A stretch of 64,000 nt of DNA from Bacteroidales bacterium (GTDB lineage: Bacteria; Bacteroidota; Bacteroidia; Bacteroidales; UBA932). The position numbers and the translations under genes are program-made. The stretch spans positions 124,001 to 188,000 of the forward strand of contig JAFZUX010000009.1 in NCBI GenBank assembly GCA_017618115.1, in the 5' to 3' direction. Of the stretch, positions 58,690 to 64,000 are shown piece after piece (the stretch's first letter is position 1; the number at the start of each line of letters is the position of its first letter). Below the pieces are notes generated by a model, which saw nothing but the letters and a program-made list of their open reading frames with translations, made no database searches and was not told the DNA's origin.

Positions 58690-60162
58690 TTATTTTCCTA
58701 TGCAGAAGTGGGAGAAGATGTGGGAGAGGATTTCCTGGGAGGAGATTTCTCCAATTATGCTTCCCAGATCATCCGTTGCCTGGCGTAAATCCTGAGCCAC
58801 AAGGTCAGTAGGGAAGTTGAGTCTTATTCCCTCAAGCACTCTCTCAATGGAGATTTCCGCATCTTTAAGCGCCTGATAATGACGCAAATTGGTTACGTAG
58901 GTCTTGCCTTGTAGATTGGAGAGGAAACCCTTTCCGTAGAGTGAAAGCTGGTGGGTAATGCTCTTTTTAGACTCCTCCCTCTCTTTCTTAAGAGATGTGC
59001 ATATTACCGTAACACCGGTGAGTTTCAGCTTTTTGCAATGCTCTTTTATCTTTTGCTCAAGACTTTCTCTCTCTTTAAGCATATCACACTTGTTAGCTAC
59101 AACAATGAGTTTCTGCTCTTTTCTTCTCTTCTCCGCGATAGATTTTAGTGAAGGGAGTATGGTATTCTCTCTTGTTGCATCTGTAACCAGAATGATGACG
59201 GAACTCTCCTTTAGCTTTTGCCAGGTGCGCTCAATTCCCATCATCTCAATGGTTTCCGTGGTATTACGTATGCCGGCGGTATCTATAAAACGGAAGAGGG
59301 TACCGGCTATATTTACGTTATCTTCTATGGTGTCTCTTGTGGTTCCCTGAATAGGGGAAACAATGGCACGCTCCTCTCCAACCAGCAGGTTAAGCAGTGT
59401 ACTTTTACCAGTATTGACCGCTCCCACAATGGCAACCGGAATACCGTTCTTAATAGCATTACCCTCTGCAAATGAGGAGGATAACTCGTTAATCTTTTTA
59501 AGTATATTCTCCAGAAGAGCTGTAAGATGCTTTCTGTCTGCAAATTCCACATCCTCCTCCGAGAAATCCAACTCCAACTCAATAAGGGCGCAGAGGTTTA
59601 AAAGAGATTCCCTCATAGCTCTGAGTTCCTTGGAGAAACCGCCTCTCATCTGGTTCATGGCTATGTTGTGAGAGGCCTCGGTCTCGGATGCAATAAGGTC
59701 TGCAACCGCCTCTGCCTGAGCCAGGTCCATCTTACCGTTAAGGAAGGCGCGCTTTGTAAACTCACCGGGTTCAGCCATTCTTAAATGGGCGGAGATGGTT
59801 TTCTTCTTGTAAAGTTCAGATGCAACATTCAGAAGCAGCATCTGTATCTTGTTCATTATGAAGGAGGAGGCGTGGCAGTAAATCTCAACCGCATTCTCTC
59901 CGGTATAGGAGTTGGGAGCGCGGAATATGGCTGCAAGAACCTCGTCTATAAGTTTTTCTCCCTCTGTAATGCGGCCGAAGGTAAGTTTGTAGGAGTCTGT
60001 GTTCTTGAGAGTTGCTTTGGTGGAACGGTTGCCTTTGGCCGGCTTGAATATGGCGGAGGCAATGGTAATGGCATCCGCACCGGAAACTCTTATGATACCC
60101 ACAGCACCGCTTCCGGGAACCGTAGCAGGCGCAACTATGTTTGAATTGTTCAGACTCTCCAT
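58690..60162 (-). CDS. mnmE: tRNA modification GTPase MnmE (TrmE)
   Basis: This 490-residue cytoplasmic GTPase, together with MnmG, makes cmnm5U34 in tRNA. An N-terminal tetrahydrofolate-binding domain starts near IVAPATVPGSGAVGIIRVSG (about 9-28). The GTPase domain (about 230-395) has G1 GAVNTGKST, G2 GTTRDTIED, G3 DTAGIRNTTE and G4 NKCD. The C-terminal helical domain ends HFCIGK, the conserved tail with the catalytic cysteine. It starts 1 base after the ettA stop and is the last gene of the operon. Confidence 0.97.
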   Translation of the reverse strand: MESLNNSNIVAPATVPGSGAVGIIRVSGADAITIASAIFKPAKGNRSTKATLKNTDSYKLTFGRITEGEKLIDEVLAAIFRAPNSYTGENAVEIYCHASSFIMNKIQMLLLNVASELYKKKTISAHLRMAEPGEFTKRAFLNGKMDLAQAEAVADLIASETEASHNIAMNQMRGGFSKELRAMRESLLNLCALIELELDFSEEDVEFADRKHLTALLENILKKINELSSSFAEGNAIKNGIPVAIVGAVNTGKSTLLNLLVGEERAIVSPIQGTTRDTIEDNVNIAGTLFRFIDTAGIRNTTETIEMMGIERTWQKLKESSVIILVTDATRENTILPSLKSIAEKRRKEQKLIVVANKCDMLKERESLEQKIKEHCKKLKLTGVTVICTSLKKEREESKKSITHQLSLYGKGFLSNLQGKTYVTNLRHYQALKDAEISIERVLEGIRLNFPTDLVAQDLRQATDDLGSIIGEISSQEILSHIFSHFCIGK

Positions 60163-60163
60163 A

Positions 60164-61840
60164 TTATTCCATCAACTTCTTATACTTGAATCTCTTAGGC
60201 TCTTCATTGCCCAGACGCATTTTGCGGTTTTCCTCATACTCCTGGTAGTTACCCTCAAAGAAGACAACCTGGCTGTCTCCCTCAAAGGCAAGGATATGGG
60301 TTGCAATTCTATCCAGGAACCAGCGGTCATGGCTGACAACTACTGCACAGCCGGCAAAGTTGTCCAGACCTTCCTCCAGAGCACGTATGGTGTTGACATC
60401 CACATCGTTGGTAGGCTCATCCAGAAGAAGAACATTACCTTCATCTTTAAGAGTAAGGGCCAGATGGAGGCGGTTTCTCTCACCTCCGGAGAGTATGCCG
60501 CATAGTTTTTCCTGATCTGCGCCGCTGAAGTTAAAGCGTGAAACCCAACCGCGGGCGTTAATCTCACGGTTGCCCAGTTTTACCCATTCGGAATCTCCCG
60601 CAATGGTCTGATATACCGTCTTATCCGGATCTATACTCTTATGCTGCTGGTCTACGTATGCAATCTTTACAGTCTCTCCAATCTCTATGGTTCCGCTGTC
60701 CGGTTTTTCAATTCCCATAATGAGACGGAACAGGGTAGTCTTACCCGCTCCGTTAGGACCGATCACTCCCACAATACCTGCAGGAGGCAGAACGAATGTG
60801 AGATGTTCAAAGAGAAGTTTGTCTCCGTAAGCTTTGCTAACATCGTGGAATTCAATCACTTTATTGCCAAGGTGAGGTCCGTTTGGAATGTAGATTTCCA
60901 GGTTGGCCTCCTTCTCCTTGCTGTCTGCAGAGGCCAGTTTCTCGTATGCGCCCAAACGCGCTTTCTGCTTGGCCTGACGGGCTTTAGGAGCCATACGCAC
61001 CCACTCCAACTCTCTCTGGAGAGTCTTTCTGCGCTTGCTCTCCTGCTTCTCCTCCATAGCCAATCGCTTGGTTTTCTGGTCCAACCAGGAGGAGTAGTTG
61101 CCTTTCCACGGAATACCTTCTCCTCTGTCAAGTTCCAAAATCCAACCGGCAACATTATCCAGGAAGTAACGATCGTGAGTTACGGCAATTACGGTTCCCT
61201 TATACTGTCTTAAGTGTGCCTCAAGCCAGAGAATACTCTCAGTATCAAGGTGGTTGGTAGGCTCGTCAAGCAGCAGAACATCCGGCTGGCGCAGAAGCAA
61301 ACGGCACAGTGCAACTCTTCTTCTCTCACCTCCGGATAGGGTGGCAATCTTTGCGTCCGACGGCGGACACTGCAGTGCATCCATTGCCCTTTCCAGTTTG
61401 GAATCTATCTCCCAACCGTCACAGTGGTCTATCTTCTCAGTAAGTTCTCCCTGACGTTCCATAAGACGGTTCATGGTTTCTTCATCCATTGGTTCACAGA
61501 ACTTTGCAGAGATCTCATTGAACTCGTTAAGCAGATCCATAACCTCCTGAACTCCCTCCTGCACAACCTCCAGAACGGTCTTGTTTGAATCCATCTGAGG
61601 CTCCTGTTCCAGGTAACCTACCGAGTACCCCGGTGCCCAAACAACCTCTCCCTGGTAGTTGCTCTCAACTCCTGCAATAATCTTCAGAAGCGTAGATTTA
61701 CCGCTGCCGTTAAGACCAATGATTCCGATCTTTGCTCCGTAGAAGAAGGAGAGGTATATGTCTTTGAGAATCACTTTGTTGTTGTGAGGGAGAATCTTCC
61801 CCACACCGTTCATAGAGAATATTATTTTTTCGTCCGCCAT
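60164..61840 (-). CDS. ettA: Energy-dependent translational throttle protein EttA (ABC-F)
   Basis: This 558-residue ABC-F ATPase binds the ribosomal E site and couples translation to the ATP/ADP ratio. It has no transmembrane part. Two ATPase domains are seen: Walker A GLNGSGKST (about 40) and GPNGAGKTT (about 353), signatures LSGGERRRVALC and LSGGERNRLHLA, and an arginine/lysine-rich linker (PtIM) with KQESKRRKTLQRELEWVRMA. The start MADEKIIFSMNGVGK at 61840 is preferred to the frame start at 61903, which would overlap rlmD. It is followed by mnmE after 1 base. Confidence 0.95.
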   Translation of the reverse strand: MADEKIIFSMNGVGKILPHNNKVILKDIYLSFFYGAKIGIIGLNGSGKSTLLKIIAGVESNYQGEVVWAPGYSVGYLEQEPQMDSNKTVLEVVQEGVQEVMDLLNEFNEISAKFCEPMDEETMNRLMERQGELTEKIDHCDGWEIDSKLERAMDALQCPPSDAKIATLSGGERRRVALCRLLLRQPDVLLLDEPTNHLDTESILWLEAHLRQYKGTVIAVTHDRYFLDNVAGWILELDRGEGIPWKGNYSSWLDQKTKRLAMEEKQESKRRKTLQRELEWVRMAPKARQAKQKARLGAYEKLASADSKEKEANLEIYIPNGPHLGNKVIEFHDVSKAYGDKLLFEHLTFVLPPAGIVGVIGPNGAGKTTLFRLIMGIEKPDSGTIEIGETVKIAYVDQQHKSIDPDKTVYQTIAGDSEWVKLGNREINARGWVSRFNFSGADQEKLCGILSGGERNRLHLALTLKDEGNVLLLDEPTNDVDVNTIRALEEGLDNFAGCAVVVSHDRWFLDRIATHILAFEGDSQVVFFEGNYQEYEENRKMRLGNEEPKRFKYKKLME

Positions 61841-61862
61841 AATAGGTGAGTTTTTTAAAAAA

Positions 61863-63326
61863 TTAACAATTAGATCTCTCCAAAAGAACCACGTTCTCCA
61901 CATGCTGAGTGTGAGGGAACATATCTACAGGCTGTACTTTGCTTATAGTGTAGTTCTTACAGAGAGTCTCCAGGTCTCTTGCCTGAGATGCCGGGTTGCA
62001 GCTTACATAGACAATTCTCTTTGGGGCTGCCTTTAATACAACCTGGGCAACAGATGGATGAATGCCCGCCCTAGGAGGGTCCAGAACTATAACGTCCGGC
62101 TTGCCGTTCTTCTCTATAAACTCCTCATTCAAAACGTCTTTCATATCTCCCGCATAGAAAACGGAGTTCTTTATTCCGTTCTCTTTAGCATTCATCTTTG
62201 CATCCGAAATGGCTTCCTCTACATACTCAATGCCTACAACCTTTTTCACTCTCTTTGCTAGGAAGAGTGCAATTGTACCGGTACCCGTGTAGAGGTCATA
62301 GAGCACTTCATCTCCCTTAAGGTCAGCAAATTCACGCACTACGGAATACAATCTGTATGCCTGCTCTGAGTTTGTCTGATAGAAAGATTTAGGTCCTATT
62401 CTGAAGGAGATATCCTCCATCTGCTCCGTTATGAACTCCTTGCCGGAGAATAGGTGAATAGGGCAGTCATTGTAACTGTCATTGGCCTTGTTGTTTACAA
62501 CATACCAAAGTGAGGTTATTTCCGGGAAGTTCTCCCGGATAGCAGAAAGCATCTCCTTAACGGATGAGATTTCCTTGGAGGAGACTATTCCTCCAATCTC
62601 CTTGGCTCCGATAACAAGGATTACCATTATCTCCCCGGTAGATGCGGTGCGTACCACAAGGTTTCTTAAAAGGCCTGTATGGTTGTATAAATCAAAGAAT
62701 TGCAGGTTATGCTTTATTGCATAATCCTTTGCAAATAGACGTATCTTGTTGGATGGCTCCCTCTGGAGGCGGCACTCTTTAATGTCCAGTACTTTGCTGA
62801 ACATCTGAGGTATATGGAAACCTATGCCGCAAAGTTCATCGGGAGAAAAAGAACGCTCACTTCCGTCAGGATTAAAACGCTCCGAGTCAAAGAGCCAGCG
62901 ACGGTCAGAGAAGGTGTATTCCAGTTTGTTACGGTAGCACTGAGTCTTCTCCGATCCCAAGATAGGGGATAGGTAGGGTAGGGTAAGGTGCCCTATCCTG
63001 GTGAGCTGGTCATAAACCTGCTGTTGTTTGAATTCCAGCTGTTTACTGTAAGGAAGAGATTGCCAGGTACAGCCTCCGCAAATTCCGTAGTGAGGACAAA
63101 ACGGCTTTTGACGGATGGGGGATTCCTTTACCATTTCAATTACGTTTCCCTGCATAAAGCCTTTGCGTTTACGCGTAAGTTGCACGTTTACAACGTCTCC
63201 GGGAACGCACTTAGGTACAAAGAGAACCTTTCCGTCTATATGAGCAAGGCCATTACCCTCAGCGGCAACGGCCTCAATGCTCACATTTTCAATGATTATC
63301 TTCTCCTTATTTCTCTTTCTGCTCAT
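61863..63326 (-). CDS. rlmD: 23S rRNA (uracil-1939-C5)-methyltransferase (RlmD/RumA)
   Basis: This 487-residue enzyme has an N-terminal TRAM domain (about 10-65). Iron-sulfur cysteines follow in FCPHYGICGGCTWQS (about 80-95). The SAM-binding methyltransferase domain has LYDLYTGTGTIALFLAKRVK (about 335-354), VIVLDPPRAGIHPSV, and the catalytic cysteine region IVYVSCNPASQARDL near 435. It methylates uracil in 23S rRNA. The start MSRKRNKEKI at 63326 is preferred over 63341, because the longer form overlaps the next gene's end. It lies between the hydrolase gene and ettA. Confidence 0.95.
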   Translation of the reverse strand: MSRKRNKEKIIIENVSIEAVAAEGNGLAHIDGKVLFVPKCVPGDVVNVQLTRKRKGFMQGNVIEMVKESPIRQKPFCPHYGICGGCTWQSLPYSKQLEFKQQQVYDQLTRIGHLTLPYLSPILGSEKTQCYRNKLEYTFSDRRWLFDSERFNPDGSERSFSPDELCGIGFHIPQMFSKVLDIKECRLQREPSNKIRLFAKDYAIKHNLQFFDLYNHTGLLRNLVVRTASTGEIMVILVIGAKEIGGIVSSKEISSVKEMLSAIRENFPEITSLWYVVNNKANDSYNDCPIHLFSGKEFITEQMEDISFRIGPKSFYQTNSEQAYRLYSVVREFADLKGDEVLYDLYTGTGTIALFLAKRVKKVVGIEYVEEAISDAKMNAKENGIKNSVFYAGDMKDVLNEEFIEKNGKPDVIVLDPPRAGIHPSVAQVVLKAAPKRIVYVSCNPASQARDLETLCKNYTISKVQPVDMFPHTQHVENVVLLERSNC

Positions 63327-63327
63327 C

Positions 63328-63900
63328 TTAGAATGCAGCAATCAGTTCCTTGTTGCTGTAAGCGTCTGCACCGTAGCAGGTTTTAAGGTATGCAATACCA
63401 ATCTTGTAATCTTCCTCAGTAAAGGAATCTGTTGCCTCCTTTGCTACAACAACGTCATATCCAAGGCAATATGCGTCTGCAGAGGTGTGTCTTACGCACA
63501 TGTGGGCGTGCAGGCCGGTCATAACAACTGTCTTAACGCCGAGCTCCTTGAGGAGGATATCCAAATCTGTCTGGAAGAAACCGCTGTAACGGCGTTTAGG
63601 AACTACGTAATCCTTTTTGCAGAGTTTGAGTTCAGGAATAACCTCAGCGCCTTTGGTTCCCTTAATTGCATGATCTCCCCAGAGTTTCAACTCACGGTCA
63701 ATACCCTTAATGTGGCAGTCATTGCAGAAAATTACAGGAACGCCTTTCTTGCGGGCTGCATCCAAAAGTTTAGCGGTAGCAGGGACAATAGCACGTCCGC
63801 GGTCGCAACCCAGTGCGCCGGTTACAAAGTCATTTAGCATATCCACAACCAGAATGGCAGGGTGGTCCAGTTTCAGTTTTTTAGTTGCTTTTGTTGCCAT
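63328..63900 (-). CDS. Isochorismatase-family hydrolase (nicotinamidase-like)
   Basis: This 190-residue cytoplasmic cysteine hydrolase has the catalytic triad pattern. Asp is in AILVVDMLNDFVTGALG (about 15-31), Lys in DYVVPKRRYSGFFQTDLD (near residue 100), and Cys in VVMTGLHAHMCVRHTSADAY (near 131). Members cleave amides such as nicotinamide or isochorismate-type ethers; the exact substrate is uncertain. The start MATKATKKLK at 63900 is chosen. Its end is 1 base from the rlmD start, so it leads the rlmD-ettA-mnmE operon. Confidence 0.9.
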   Translation of the reverse strand: MATKATKKLKLDHPAILVVDMLNDFVTGALGCDRGRAIVPATAKLLDAARKKGVPVIFCNDCHIKGIDRELKLWGDHAIKGTKGAEVIPELKLCKKDYVVPKRRYSGFFQTDLDILLKELGVKTVVMTGLHAHMCVRHTSADAYCLGYDVVVAKEATDSFTEEDYKIGIAYLKTCYGADAYSNKELIAAF

Positions 63901-63951
63901 AGTATTAGATTTTTGATTTTTGTCAGACAATTTATATTATGTTAAATAGTA

Positions 63952-64000
63952 TTAAGGTCTCACTATCAGTACAACAGAATCTGCCTCACACCTCTTCTTT
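63952..64000 (-). CDS. Possible C-terminal end of a gene continuing beyond the window
   Basis: On the minus strand the last bases read KKRCEADSVVLIVRP followed by a stop at 63952-63954. It looks like a plausible protein end and lies 51 bases before the hydrolase start. Only 16 codons are visible and no family can be assigned. Confidence 0.3.
   Translation of the reverse strand, partial: KKRCEADSVVLIVRP

Noticed and set aside
1..64000. CRISPR arrays, rRNA genes, prophage structural genes, integrases and replication origins.
   Set aside because: No regularly spaced repeats, rRNA-like sequences, phage structural proteins or recombinases were seen; the only mobile trace is the IS3 remnant.

Overview
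The window reads as a chromosome segment of an anaerobic Bacteroidales (Bacteroidota) bacterium, probably gut- or rumen-associated. Several independent signs agree. Promoters are of the Bacteroidota type (TTTG, about 19-21 bases, TAnnTTTG) and there are few Shine-Dalgarno sites. Families typical of the order are present: a fimbrillin-like lipoprotein with a FISUMP-like tail, YARHG, DUF3828-like, DUF4153 and ORF6N proteins, and an SO_0444-type metal permease. Metabolism looks fermentative and anaerobic: PPi-type phosphofructokinase, a four-subunit 2-ketoisovalerate:ferredoxin oxidoreductase and rubredoxin. Genus and species cannot be fixed from the sequence alone.

Layout. 1-8.7 kb: ligA (cut by the left edge), PPi-phosphofructokinase, tRNA-Thr(CGT), MATE exporter, cytidylate-kinase-like protein, HAD hydrolase, a HisA-like paralogue missing a catalytic aspartate, two WYL regulators and a nitroreductase. 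8.75-10.8 kb: an AT-rich island of three overlapping unknown genes, a gene stub and the 3' end of an IS3-family element. 10.8-26 kb: housekeeping and metabolic genes, namely a heterodimeric ABC exporter, a short-chain fatty acid transporter, ilvE followed by the vor cluster, NfeD/SPFH, free-methionine sulfoxide reductase, rubredoxin, a flavoprotein, a phosphoesterase and an MFS transporter. 26-34 kb: NlpC/P60-LysM, an alanine symporter, CDF, then a run of exported proteins (lipoproteins, YARHG, DUF362, flavodoxin). 34-38.6 kb: AlkZ-like protein, a small AT-rich insert with an ORF6N gene, a GNAT/zinc-ribbon fusion and an M28 peptidase. 38.6-45.7 kb: TrkH diverging from a cysteine-less OxyR-like regulator, a flavin reductase, a Cu/Zn-type permease with an HMA tail, a fimbrillin-like lipoprotein with a small leader gene, an orphan HipB-like regulator and a PAS protein. 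45.7-54.6 kb: CDF and a second run of exported proteins of unknown function. 54.7-58.6 kb: an island of different codon usage (DUF4153 protein, RhuM-Fic/Doc fusion, a broken gene). 58.7-64 kb: a minus-strand operon of isochorismatase-family hydrolase, rlmD, ettA and mnmE.

How genes work together. IlvE and the VOR complex form a route that transaminates branched-chain amino acids and oxidises the keto acids to acyl-CoA with reduced ferredoxin, or runs in reverse for synthesis. The two ABC half-transporters make one heterodimer with one degenerate ATP site. NfeD and the SPFH protein are a classic membrane pair.

The most unusual signal is a set of matching palindromes. The ORF6N gene (35.5 kb) has one palindrome in its leader and a perfect 10-bp inverted repeat inside its coding sequence. 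One 12-base arm of each reappears, 5 bases apart, in a single composite site at 44.89 kb upstream of the orphan HipB-like gene. This may be a regulatory link or the scar of a former ORF6N gene. It was found by eye and needs a genome-wide motif search.
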